This document shows, piece after piece, positions 1 through 10,282 of a DNA stretch of 64,000 nucleotides; position 1 is the stretch's first letter, and every line of letters begins with the position of its first letter. Made by a program: the position numbers and the translations under genes. Source of the stretch: Astrothelium macrocarpum (Eukaryota; Ascomycota; Dothideomycetes; Trypetheliales; Trypetheliaceae); assembly GCA_021030915.1 (NCBI GenBank), contig JAGEMR010000102.1, forward strand, positions 45,935 to 109,934, read 5' to 3'. The notes below the pieces were generated by a model. That model searched no databases, had not been told where the DNA came from, and saw only the letters and a program-made list of their open reading frames with translations.

Positions 1-1975
1 TTGAGGAACTTGAGGCAGACGGATGAAGCGCAAATACCTGTGATGTGTAGAAAACGTCCTTTCAGCTCCTTGACGCTCTTTTGGGTACTCGTCCCAACGT
101 TTACGATATCGCCATTTCTCTGCTGCTGGAAGAGCAAAGGTTGCTGCTCTTGGGCAAACGAGGGTGCTGCGATGGTGGATTCAATTTGGTACCAAAGTCC
201 CACCAGCAGAAGCGGCTGCATCCGCATCTTGCATTGAACCCTGTGGTGTAGCCAGCTTTTGCTCTGACAGGTCCGAGATCAGATATGGCGAGCGTAGGAA
301 AGAGACGAAATGTGAAGCATCACCTCTGACGGATCTTCAAAGGTTCTAGAAGCTGGGAATTTGTAGAGGAAAAAGAAATGCGAGATACGAGTGACGCAAA
401 GGTCAGAAGCTGGTACCTGAGGATTGACGAACCAGGATGCCGTCGATCGTTCTCGTCCCGTTCCCTCTAGTCGGGTTCCACACAGAGATCAGGACAAGTA
501 GCGGACAGCTCTATTTCGCAACTGCGTAACATCTGCGAGATAAAGAGAGAACACGACCCTCATCGCAGGCGGAGACCCAATGATGAAATATCCTGATCTG
601 GAGGAGCTTGACTGACCATCTGATTGCGCAACTTCAAGCGCTGGATCCCGTCCCCGGGCGAGTGTCCAATGACGACCTCAGCTGAGCCAACGTGCAAGGC
701 GAAGGCCACCTACTGAGCCACGGCAACACCGCGCACACGACCATCCGCATGACGACTGTCGCGTGCCTCAGCTGTCATGGCCAAGTAAGAGCAATATCCT
801 CATTTAGATGGTACGATCTATTGGGCTCAGATTGCATTGGACGGCCTCGATTCTGTCCTCGTGTCACCTTGCCAACATTTTGTCTCTCTCCAAATACTTA
901 TTATTGTTCTGAAACTGCACAGATTTCACATGTGGCTCAATAATCTTTTTCAGAAGAGAGAAGACATGCCGTGGTGTATGCGTCATAATGCTTAGAAAGC
1001 GTAGCAAATCAAATGGTCTCGTCACCCCCGAAAGTTCGAGCTTAGAGCACACAGCAAAGATTCATACCGTCAAACAGCGGTAATGAACTATATTAATTAC
1101 ATTACAGTACTGTGCATTGCTGCAGCAAACTCCTTCGGGCTGTCACCCACATGAGAGTTGTATGTCAAATCATCATCTAGCGACTTGGCATCTCTGTGCC
1201 CAAGAGTTGTAATAATATTTTTGGTTTTAGTATGCCACACGTTCATAATACATATGAGCAGCGTTAGGCGCTAGCTATATGGCTTGACCTAAAGTTTGAG
1301 AATGAGTGCGAAGATGTTAGTTGCTGGTTTGAGCAGACATTACTTTATCCTTGAGTATATTCCGCTATACTCACATCGATTTTGATCTCTCCAAACACCC
1401 AATCAGGCTAGTCAGCTGGCCATGATGACTCAGCAAGATCATGCTTAGCTCAGCATCAGCTCAACCTTGCTCAGGCCAGCACAGCCTTGTCAAGAGTCCT
1501 AGTGATATCCGTAACCATCCCCTTGAGCCATGCGTACACAGCCATCTCTTCCTCCTCTCAGGAACTTAGCTTCTTACTTCTTCATGACAATACAATACTT
1601 TCCACTTCAACATCGATAACCACGCGTGTTCTACTCAAAGTCGTAAATTGCTCCTGCGCTTGAAGCCAAGGGTATGGAGATTGATATGGCCGTCAACGAT
1701 ACCAATGGCTCTTTTCTGCCGAACACATTTGACGGGCCTCTGAACGATAGCTGGAATATCCAGGTGGAACATCTTGTGATTTGAATGTAATTGCCCGGAT
1801 TTGGAATGGAATGGATTCTTGCACATTTTAAACTGGAATAAAATGGCTGACTTGTTCAATTTTCGATGGCATGGATCACTGGAAATTCATTCTTAGTAAG
1901 AGAAATTGCTACTGGAAACTCAATTGCCCAACACCGTGCCAATGACCAAACTCTCCCTGACACGTGCATCTCTCT
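1..1975. other. Gene-poor stretch, no supported gene
   Basis: I see no coding region that I can support on either strand. Open frames are short, lack recognisable domains and overlap each other. The only notable item is a stretch of about 44 bases at 1531-1574 that recurs in diverged form at 16671-16712. Confidence 0.5.
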
Positions 1976-3565
1976 TTATACCATCTTCTCACTTGGAACA
2001 AACCTAGAAATCTTTGTTGCAGTAGCGCTCTCGGATTCGATAGGGGCCTTTGTACGACGAATCATCAGTCGCTTGCTGCTCTTCTGGTTTTCTCTCCTAG
2101 ACCAAAGCGCCCACACGAGGATAGTCACAACTGTCAATGGCACCGTTATCGCCCAATATATCCACATACTTGGCGAGACTGTCAGCGAAGACGTATCTCC
2201 ATTCTCAGTGCCACCCCAATCAAACATGCCGATGCTAAACAACGTAGCTACGAATGTACCTGGTAGGAAAACAATACCGAGAATCGCGATCGTTTTCATG
2301 GTAATGTTGTCGCGCTTCCCGTCCACCGCTATCGCTGCAGTATATTCCGCATCGCTTTGCGTGATAGTATTCAGCATCTAGCTCGAATTGTCAATCATCA
2401 CATGATGAAGAGGATCCCGGGAAGGACTACTCACGAAATTGGTCTGGCTTTGAGCCCTATCTCCTATTTGCTGTATCTGTGACAATAGCATTACAGTCCG
2501 CCTCCGTATATACTCCACGTCTTGGCGAACAGCCAACCGTATCGCCCTCAGGTTCTCTGAGGATTGCTGATCCGGATGACATGGCTCGGAGCCACCGCGC
2601 CGTTCCTGTCCGTGCTGCGAAACCCGCTCGCTCAGAAGCTTCTCGTCGATGGCCTGGATGAGGCATTCCCCGCAATCCAAACAACATCGCGCTACGTGCC
2701 CAATGACTGCCAGATCCGTTTGGCAGTAGCTCAGCTGCTGGATCGTACTTTTCGGATCCGCAAGGACGGGATGCTCATCCAGGCTCGCATGACGGTCAGA
2801 AGCCATAAGTCTCCCCGGAGGTCCGAAGCCCGTGTGTCGCTCGATGTCCAGGACCGCACCGTCAATGGTATTACGGTGGACCTCAATGTGATGATGGTGA
2901 GAGCGATAGAGGGCCGCGACGAAGAAATGCAGGTCGATGCACCGTTCCGGTGTGGAGAGTAAGGTGGCGAATACGAAGTCCTCGTCTTTGAGGTGGTGAT
3001 ATAGGACGTAGGTAATGCGGCGAGAAGGGTCACAGGTCAATGATACGCAATCGTAGCCTGTGGAAAGCGAATTGGCCACCTTTAGCAGGAGGGAGGTTCG
3101 ATCGTTGCTGGAAGAGTGGAATGTGGTGAAGATTCCGTTGTTGGAGAGGAACACCTCGATTGTGCGCGGGTGTAGATTCCATGAGTCTTGGATTCGCTGG
3201 AAGACTTGCTTGGGAATGGATAGTGTGCGTCTGCCGGGCCGGAGTCGGGGGAAGGATATCACTTTGAAGTGCCAGAAATTGGCAATATCGTCGTTGTCGC
3301 TTATGTTGTTACAACTGGTGTTCAGGAGATGGTCTTCGATTTGGTCGAACTGTATTTTGTCTTCTAATATGCGCATGCGCTTGTCCAAGTCATTCGGATT
3401 TAGAGGAAGCGAGCCTTTCAAGACCCTGAGGTCCTGCAGTTTATCGATCGAAGGATCGGCCCATTTAGCCAGCTTTTCCTCTCGAGTCTCCATGGCAAAA
3501 TCGTTCCGGAGAGGCCGGTGGTTCGGGAGGATGATTGATATTTTATAATGTTCGCCCCAAGGCAT
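1976..3565 (-). CDS. CorA-like Mg2+ transporter-domain membrane protein
   Basis: Two exons, 3565-2435 and 2377-1976, joined across a 57-nt GT-AG intron, give about 510 aa. The N-terminal 370 residues form a soluble domain typical of fungal CorA-like proteins. The C-terminal part carries two hydrophobic segments separated by a short polar loop. The first ends in GMFDW, the place where classical CorA channels have Gly-Met-Asn. This family sits in a membrane, but the loss of the exact GMN filter means Mg2+ transport cannot be assumed. Fungal genomes carry many such paralogues, often near accessory genes as here. A downstream ATG (METREEK) is an alternative start. The domain call is fairly sure; the substrate is not known. 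Confidence 0.7.
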
Positions 3566-5250
3566 TTCTTAAGCACAGCCTCACTTGTATGTAACTAGAG
3601 CGCATGATAAACGCTCGGCCTTTTCAGCCTAGCCATGACAGTCGTGAAACTAAGCAAATGCCGTCATTCATCGCGGACCACAGAAATTCATATATTAAAA
3701 GTCCCGATTCTACAACATGATTGAATTCTTTCTTGTATGTTGTCAGTCTCAATTTTATTTATTTTTATTTTTGTTTTTTTGCGTTGACGCCCAGACGCAG
3801 ACCGTCACGGCGCCTAAATTTGGCGTACTAGCTTCTAGGTACGTCTCCCATTGCTGCCGCCGCCTTTGAAATTTTATTCAAATCGACTCTGTCCCTAATT
3901 ACCTCAATTCTGGCCTTAATGGTCTCTACAAGAGCCTGCCGATAAGCATCCACGAAGATGCTGCTTTGACGTCTACTACGAGAGTTGAACGACAAGAGTG
4001 CTTTGCCGTTGCCAGGGCCAACTGTTTAATATCTGAACAGTGGCGAAGTTAATCTTGATTTGAAAAGAGAACCGAAGAGTCTACAAGAGTTTGCTATTCA
4101 GTAGACCCGGTACCAGGGGTTGCAACAAAAAATGTCACCCACGATTGCGAGGGACAGAACGGCCGTAGGTCTCCTAGAGAGGACCTCCATCCATTATCAG
4201 CAATTATAGGCTATAAGAAAGTTGTAAATAATTTGTTGAAAAACAATCTTCAAGACTTTTTGGTTTTTGATCATTGAGGTCCTCCTCACGAGATGTGCGG
4301 CGAATTATCTGTCTCACGCTCCAGTGACATTTTTAACTGCAACCCCTAGTGCCGGGTTTTTGACTTCCTATCAAATAGGATTTCAAGCCAATAGGAACTT
4401 CATAAAACGGAGAAAAGGCGTAGTCGCTCTTCCCTTCTGGCTTCATAAAGATTGGCGAATGTATAGTTTTCATGAAATCAACTATCAAATTCATCCTCAC
4501 CAGATGACTTGAAACATTATATAACCCTTTTCAAGCATCTCATAAACTGGGTAACCTTTGAATCGAGCTTAGCAAGCCCCCAAAACTGTTGATGAAGAAG
4601 GATCTACGATCTCAATAGGCTGATTGCGGGACAAGTAGGATGAGAATAGACAAGAGAGTTGCAGTAGCACGAGGAGATTAAAAAATGATCAAGTAGGTAC
4701 CAGAGGGGGAATGTAGCCGACGTTGCATGAGCATGGATTCGTCTACAACTCGATGATGATAAGATACTAATCAACTGAAGTCGGAAAGCAGCATTTTACG
4801 CAGCAGATTAAGATCTGCTATCTCAGAAGCGAAGTTCATCGTTATTCCGGTACGTTTGGTATGAAATGGCATGGACGGAAATCCATCTAGAGAAGCTGGC
4901 CCAGACAAGCAATCGAGAAAACTCTCCTGACTGTGCAGTAGATAAAGGTCACTGAGAGAAGGTACACTCTGTCGTAAACAAATTCTTGGTCAAAACGGAA
5001 AGGTATACAAGTTGATTGTCGGCTTACTTCCGAAGAGTAGCAAATTATAGATAGATGTACATAGAAATGCCACTGGAAATTTTTTACCCTACCTCCAGTT
5101 CAGAGTGTATGTTGCTCGCACTTGGAGGAGCCCATTATGAGCTGGCCATACCCTACCAAATCACATGCTTGCTCTCAAGTGACGAGCTTTTCCTCTCAGC
5201 GACAATCAGAGCGTGCCTTGCATTTGTGTCCCCATGAGAAGTTTGCATCC
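3566..5250. other. Intergenic region holding one MITE-like element
   Basis: No gene is supported. The stretch contains the inverted-repeat element described at 4106-4356. Short open frames at 4267-4512 and 5055-5237 have no recognisable domain. Confidence 0.5.
4106..4356. mobile_element. MITE-like inverted-repeat element, copy 1
   Basis: The ends are imperfect terminal inverted repeats of about 33 bp: the left begins cccggtaccaggggttgcaa and the reverse complement of the right begins cccggcactaggggttgcag. Both run on into a shared aaaaatgtcac. Inverted similarity continues inward (agaggacctcc against its complement near 4290), so the whole 251 bp could fold as a hairpin. There is no coding capacity. 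The same terminal sequence recurs at 23121-23351, so this is one family. I could not define a target-site duplication. Confidence 0.7.
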
Positions 5251-7458
5251 TCAGCCGGCGGGTAATGCATCTATTCTGTCAGTCATAGATTTGTCCATAT
5301 TTTTCCCGTCACATTTGCCTATGAGCCTTGAAGCGATATCAAATCGTTCTATGATTTTGTCAGCGAGAACCTCAGCCAGCACATCGAGGAGTAACGTGTC
5401 GTCATCAGTACTAGAAGCAAATGACGCTATACTGCTCGCATCGTCAAATTCGGCGTCACTAGTAAATGACGCTATGCTGCATGCATCATCGAATTCGGCG
5501 TCACCAGTAGATAACGCTATATTGCTTGCATCATCAAATCCGGCATCACCAGCAAATGACAAATTATCGCCCTGTTCTACATCGCTGGTGAATGACAGAA
5601 CATCATCCAATTCCTCCTCATTCTGGTCCCCCTCTTCTGTTTCTTCTTGCTCCTTTTCTCCATTTTTTCTTGCCTCGAGGCCACTTACGTACCGTGCTTC
5701 CCAGATATCGCTCGAGTTGGGATGAACGGAGTAGCTTGCATGTCTGCTTCGTGATTCCTGTGGTGGCTCGTCGTCTGAGACTTTTTGGTCTTGGGAAATG
5801 TTGTCTTTATCAATACAACAAAGCAATTCATTCTCTATTGCCATCAATGAATTTTCCGCAATGCAATGGCCAACTCTGTCGCTGGCGTCTGCATTTCGGG
5901 AATTTTGCCGAACATGCCGTGCTGCCGCTACCTCATCTGGTATACGACTTGTCGACAACGTCCGTGTTCTTCTTTTCCAAGACCAAGAGTCTTGCTTTCG
6001 GCTGTCAGTGCTCTCGGTGCTCTCGATGCTTTGCCTGGATATATCCAGATCCTTTCGGTCGGTTGAAGCCCAAGGTTTTCTCCAAGGCTCGATATCCGAT
6101 ATCGATATTGTGAGAGCAAATACGTTGAGCCCTGAAGCATTTCCGTTGATATGCAAGTCCTTCATCATCCTGTCCATCGCACAGTTCCACAAATTTGACC
6201 ACTCATCTCGGATCGATCCGCACCAACAGTTCCACAGCAAGCTCGATAGGCTCATTACCTTATGGGACTGTAGGCAATGACTCGAACTGAAACCCGTGCT
6301 AAATTCTGTGCCCATATCGAGCTCAATTATTTGAAGTTCTGCTTCTTCGGCTTCAGTCTTCGAAATCTTTGCTAATCTGTGGTGCCTTCCATAGATCCGT
6401 TTCCAAGGTTGGTTCAGATCCAGGTCAGTCAACGAAAGTCCCAGAACCTCATTTGGCCGATCCGTCGAACGGCAGGGAAGCAACGCAGTTGCGTGTGATT
6501 CGGGATCCAGCGTCCGATGAGACTGGAGAGTCAAAACCGGTAAATGAATTATCAGCGATCTGTGGCGTAGCGCCCATCGTACTTCTGGTGGTTCTGGATC
6601 GGAAACTATTTTTCCACTTTGCATAAAGGCGCTTGGGTGACTAGCCAGAACAGTTCCAACCTGCAGCTTGCTTGATCCAACTCTCTCCCAAGCGAAGAGA
6701 GAAAGATCCGTGGCACATTTCATAATTTCGTGTTGGAGTCGGATGAATGCTTTGTATCCTTCCCCATACAAAATCGGCATATTGACATCGAAGAGTCCGA
6801 GAAGAGAGTATGTGGCATCCTCAGGCAGTGTCGTCTGTCGGTTTGCAGCCCATGACATGCGTTGTGCGATGCTAAAGCGAGCTACTGAACCCGAATTAAA
6901 ACATGCTTCGCTTGGGATGCCCGTTATTTGTGTGATTGCCGTTTGCAGATCTAGTCGAGACCCCAGATAAGTCCACGACTGGTCGAAAAATTCCACCACT
7001 CGAGGCGCGATTAATTCTTGTAGGGTCCATCCTCGTCGGAACCACCTGCTCTTTGAAAAGCTAGATTCCAGAAATTCAGACGACAGCTGCCCTCTGAGGC
7101 AATTTGGCACGGCAACGTCTGAAAGATAGACGTAGCACTTTGCAGCATTGCGATACCAGCTGAACATGGAGTTGATCGCGATTGACAGCTCAGCCGTGCT
7201 CGATTGATCGATACAAATAGTGTCAACCCAAAGGTACTGTAGGCTATCCCGAAGTGCTTGTAATCTTGCAAAGTTGATTTTTGGGTATTCGTCGCGCTTC
7301 TGCGGCTTAGTTGGCGGTCGCCGTGTGCATCGGAGGTTGCGCATAGTCGCCTCCTCCTTATCCCGAATATCCCAAGTGTGAGAGAGAATGGCATACGTCG
7401 GAACTTTCCCATGGTCGAATAGTTCAAGCTCCCCGTTATTCACGTTGAGAAGCCGCAT
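5251..7458 (-). CDS. HET-domain (heterokaryon incompatibility) protein
   Basis: A single-exon frame of 735 aa. The start (MRLLNVNNGELELF) followed by YAILSHTWD is the usual opening of HET-D/HET-E-type proteins. The core motifs LWVDTICIDQ, RGWTLQELIAP and the EDATYSLLGLFDVNMPILYGE block follow at about residues 95-245. HET domains act as intracellular cell-death effectors in vegetative incompatibility. The middle 350 residues are poorly conserved. Near the C-terminus lies an acidic Asp/Ser-rich region made of three 15-residue repeats (DNA 5426-5560), followed by a short tail. No NACHT or WD40 module is attached. It is head to head with the zinc-finger gene at 7936. Intact as read. Confidence 0.88.
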   Translation of the reverse strand: MRLLNVNNGELELFDHGKVPTYAILSHTWDIRDKEEATMRNLRCTRRPPTKPQKRDEYPKINFARLQALRDSLQYLWVDTICIDQSSTAELSIAINSMFSWYRNAAKCYVYLSDVAVPNCLRGQLSSEFLESSFSKSRWFRRGWTLQELIAPRVVEFFDQSWTYLGSRLDLQTAITQITGIPSEACFNSGSVARFSIAQRMSWAANRQTTLPEDATYSLLGLFDVNMPILYGEGYKAFIRLQHEIMKCATDLSLFAWERVGSSKLQVGTVLASHPSAFMQSGKIVSDPEPPEVRWALRHRSLIIHLPVLTLQSHRTLDPESHATALLPCRSTDRPNEVLGLSLTDLDLNQPWKRIYGRHHRLAKISKTEAEEAELQIIELDMGTEFSTGFSSSHCLQSHKVMSLSSLLWNCWCGSIRDEWSNLWNCAMDRMMKDLHINGNASGLNVFALTISISDIEPWRKPWASTDRKDLDISRQSIESTESTDSRKQDSWSWKRRTRTLSTSRIPDEVAAARHVRQNSRNADASDRVGHCIAENSLMAIENELLCCIDKDNISQDQKVSDDEPPQESRSRHASYSVHPNSSDIWEARYVSGLEARKNGEKEQEETEEGDQNEEELDDVLSFTSDVEQGDNLSFAGDAGFDDASNIALSTGDAEFDDACSIASFTSDAEFDDASSIASFASSTDDDTLLLDVLAEVLADKIIERFDIASRLIGKCDGKNMDKSMTDRIDALPAG
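5426..5560. repeat. Three 45-bp in-frame tandem repeats in the HET gene
   Basis: Units 5426-5470, 5471-5515 and 5516-5560 each begin gctat and end with a variant of aatgac. They encode 15-residue acidic repeats of the type DAEFDDASSIASF. A partial fourth unit precedes them. The exact 45-bp period keeps the frame, so copy number can vary without breaking the protein. Confidence 0.85.
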
Positions 7459-7658
7459 CGTACACAGCTCTCAATTATAATGGTATCCAGATGTGAGCGT
7501 GAGCTCCTACATCATATTGAATTGACAGAGACAAAAGTGTTTGTGGCATTCAGAGTAGCCCGACTCTCACCCTCACCCTCACCTAAAATGTGGAATTCAG
7601 TCCAGGTCTTAAATAGGTAGCCAGACTCTTACAGTCATCTTGGGTGTGGTTCATGACG

Positions 7659-7760
7659 GCTGCGCATTTGAGCAGTACGTATTACGATTGGACGCTGCGC
7701 AATGAGCAGTACGGATTATGATTGAGCGCTGCGCAATGAGCACTCCAATCTGCGCATGGC
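7659..7760. repeat. About 34-bp tandem repeats between divergent genes
   Basis: Three adjacent units start gctgcgcaatgagcagtacg or a close variant at 7659, 7694 and 7728; the third is truncated. Each contains the palindrome TGCGCA. They lie between the divergently transcribed HET gene (start 7458) and the zinc-finger gene (start 7936) and so may be part of a shared regulatory region. Function is inference only. Confidence 0.6.
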
Positions 7761-7935
7761 TTCACGACGGGGCTGTACGCTCCGTACAGCAGCGCAGGCT
7801 CATTAGGCGAACAGACGCAGTATGACTAGAAAAACTAGCGTCTTCCCTTTGATGAACTTTCAAAGTAGAAGAGCTGTGAGCATTCCTTCCGAACTTTCCA
7901 AGTAGGTTGGCAGCGTCTTCCAATGCTGTAGGACA

Positions 7936-9099
7936 GTGCACATGAGCCATCACAAGCGGCCGTCCCGCGAGCCCTTGGGGCCGCCTACCTCGACCGCCGA
8001 CGCCAGTAACAGGTTCGGCTGTCCCTTCTTTAAGCGATTCGGTCTACAAGGCAGCAAAGGACACGCCTGCACCGGCAATGGATGGCCAACTACTCACAGA
8101 GTCAAGTATGTTTCGATTTTGCTCTCTCTCGTCCCAAAGGCTGACTCGATAACTACAGGGAGCACATCTACCGCAGCCATTATCCTCCGATCGCCTGTCC
8201 GCGATGCCACGTCGAGTTCAAGCAACAGACGGATGTTAGCACGCACTTGAACAGCGAGCCGATATGTGATAAGACGCCGGCAATAGGGGATGATCAAGCT
8301 GCTGTGTTGACGGAGGGGCAACTGAAGGAGCTGAAGAGAAAGCGCAGGTGCGAGGTCGGCGAGGAGGAGCAGTGGAAGGGCATCTACAAAACTATATTTC
8401 CAAACGAGGCACTTATACCGTCACCATGTCAGCTTGCCTCTTCAATTGCTCTTACCCATATGCTAATGCTGCGCAATAGATGTCCACAATGCCGAAGTAG
8501 AGGTTGGACGACTGTTCCGGGCCGAGCTAGCGACACAGCTGCGAAACCTCCTCAGTGACATCGTCCCAGATGCTGCGAAAGATGCAAAGTACACTGACGT
8601 CCGTTCGCTGATGAAGGCGTTCGTCGAGAGTGCCGTCAGCAGCGGTTTGGTGGACGCAGCCGTCGAACGTACCTCTCGCACTCTCAAACGACAACACCCG
8701 TCTAGCCGCTATGAGGATCCTAGTAGCGCCAGCCTTGGTCAGAATGTCATTGCACCCCCAGATAACTGCGTGCAAGACAAGGATGAGCGGGTAGACTTCG
8801 TCGACGCTCTTGCTACATTCAACAGCCCGCCTGAACAGGGCGGTCCTCCTTCAGAAATCTCTACGGATTTCCGAGGCGATCCTTCGACGGCATTTCAAAC
8901 ACCACCGCCCAGTATTCACGCGCCTGATGCAGGCTTTACTGAAGCGGCGAACTGGACTTTCGAAGGCGATTCTCTGATGCAGCCTGATCCCAGCGTCATA
9001 TCCGAGTCGCTGGAGCAAGTCGCCGATGACTGGCTTTTCCCCCCGACTACAACCCCGCACTTCTCATATACCAATGGACAAGATCCAGGAACCTTTTGA
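7936..9099 (+). CDS. Fungal C2H2-type zinc-finger protein
   Basis: Three exons, 7936-8105, 8159-8427 and 8480-9099, joined by 53- and 52-nt introns, give 352 aa. Residues 29-90 hold the family's paired Cys/His motifs: CPFFKRF, then ACTGNGWPTTHRVKEHIY and CPRCHVEFKQQTDVSTHL. They are followed by a conserved stretch (EEEQWKGIYKTIFPNEALIPSPY). This architecture is seen in many filamentous fungal proteins annotated as C2H2-type. They are presumed nuclear DNA-binding proteins, but none that I recognise has a known target. The C-terminal half is low-complexity and acidic. An ATG at 7942 is an alternative start, and a further upstream exon cannot be excluded. Confidence 0.75.
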
Positions 9100-10282
9100 G
9101 TAGAGCGCAACAGCATGACCTCCAATACCTCATTCCCAAATTGGGGGGTATGCACTGATCGAGCATGAAGGCCTCGAGTAATGGTCAGGCATAAGATGCA
9201 TGGATTTGGATATAGCATGTTGGCTTGGATGCTTCTTGCTGGGTTTTCCAACATTCTCAACAAGATATGATGATGTGGTCGCAAACGAAAGATCATGATG
9301 TGGGCGTATATGAAAGATGATGATGCAGTAATTTCCTTGATGTAAATATTGATCATTTCACATTGTAGATGTGGCGGCTATAAGTGAAACTGCCTTTCGG
9401 CTCGTTGTTTTTGGGTTGCTACACTTGTACTTGCGATCCGTGTACTTGTGCGCCGCACCTCTCAATATGTCTGGATTCATGAAGCCGTAAGACAAAATGG
9501 TAGCGTTTCTTGTCGGCATGGCCTCGACTCTCTTGCTTCGTCTTGCATGGCACAGCCAGGATTAGATGCAGGTAAGGCAGACCCGCCTGTGTGCCAATCG
9601 CTCACGTGTTTCGTAGCTTTTTAGAGAACAGCTGCTACAGACAGCTGACAAAGCTTCATATTTACAAATCAGCCATCTCAAATATCCGCATCCTATCTTC
9701 AAATTAAATCCTAATAATTATTAAAAGATATTTATTTATTTTATTGATTTCTCGTCGTCATGTATGCAGAATATTTTCGGCGAAACTATGAACGGTTTTG
9801 ACTGCTTTGGCGCTATGGCGCTCCGTCGGTAGCAATTACCTCATTGGCCAATGTATTCCAGCCCCGCACCTCTCCAGTGATGATTAATTACACCGTGATT
9901 TTTGTTGTCCATCGAAGTCAGCTTCGCCTGTGCGGATCCTTTCTCTCCGCTGACGATTTGGCCAAATCCATCTCCGGAACGACCAGCATGTTTGATGCTT
10001 TCCTGATCAACGTGCATCTGTGCATTCAGCTGTGACCTTACTGTCGCATATCTAGAATAACTCTGGTTGTATCTTCTAGATCTACGGTAGCACGCAAAAT
10101 AACCAAGATGGCGCAGCAATCAGTTGCAGTGACTCATGCTGGGGACTGTGGCGCCTGCAGCTTGTCTGCCTTGCTTGAACGATGCAGCGATATATTGACG
10201 GGATGAAGTCGGTTGCGACTGGTACTTCGATACTCTGGCACTTCGGCGAATTTACCCAATCCTTTTTTTACTATGCATCAAG
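9100..10282. other. Intergenic stretch with one diverged repeat
   Basis: No gene is supported. Bases 9631-9681 match 13441-13491 as a diverged direct repeat; the rest, including an AT-rich patch near 9700-9760, shows nothing I can assign. Confidence 0.5.
9631..9681 (+). repeat. Diverged direct repeat, left of STAND pseudogene
   Basis: The stretch beginning gctgctacagacagctgaca aligns without gaps to 13441-13491. About ten of eleven differences are transitions, with this copy carrying A or T in most cases. The pair brackets the NACHT-ankyrin pseudogene. Confidence 0.6.

Noticed and set aside
1866..2381. 171-codon plus-strand frame over the CorA C-terminus
   Set aside because: The minus strand carries the membrane segments and a proper splice junction.
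5213..5725. Ser/Asn-rich plus-strand frame
   Set aside because: Antisense shadow of the HET C-terminal repeats.
7566..7583. Three CCCTCA units, telomere-like at first sight
   Set aside because: Not the fungal telomere repeat and too short; a simple sequence run.
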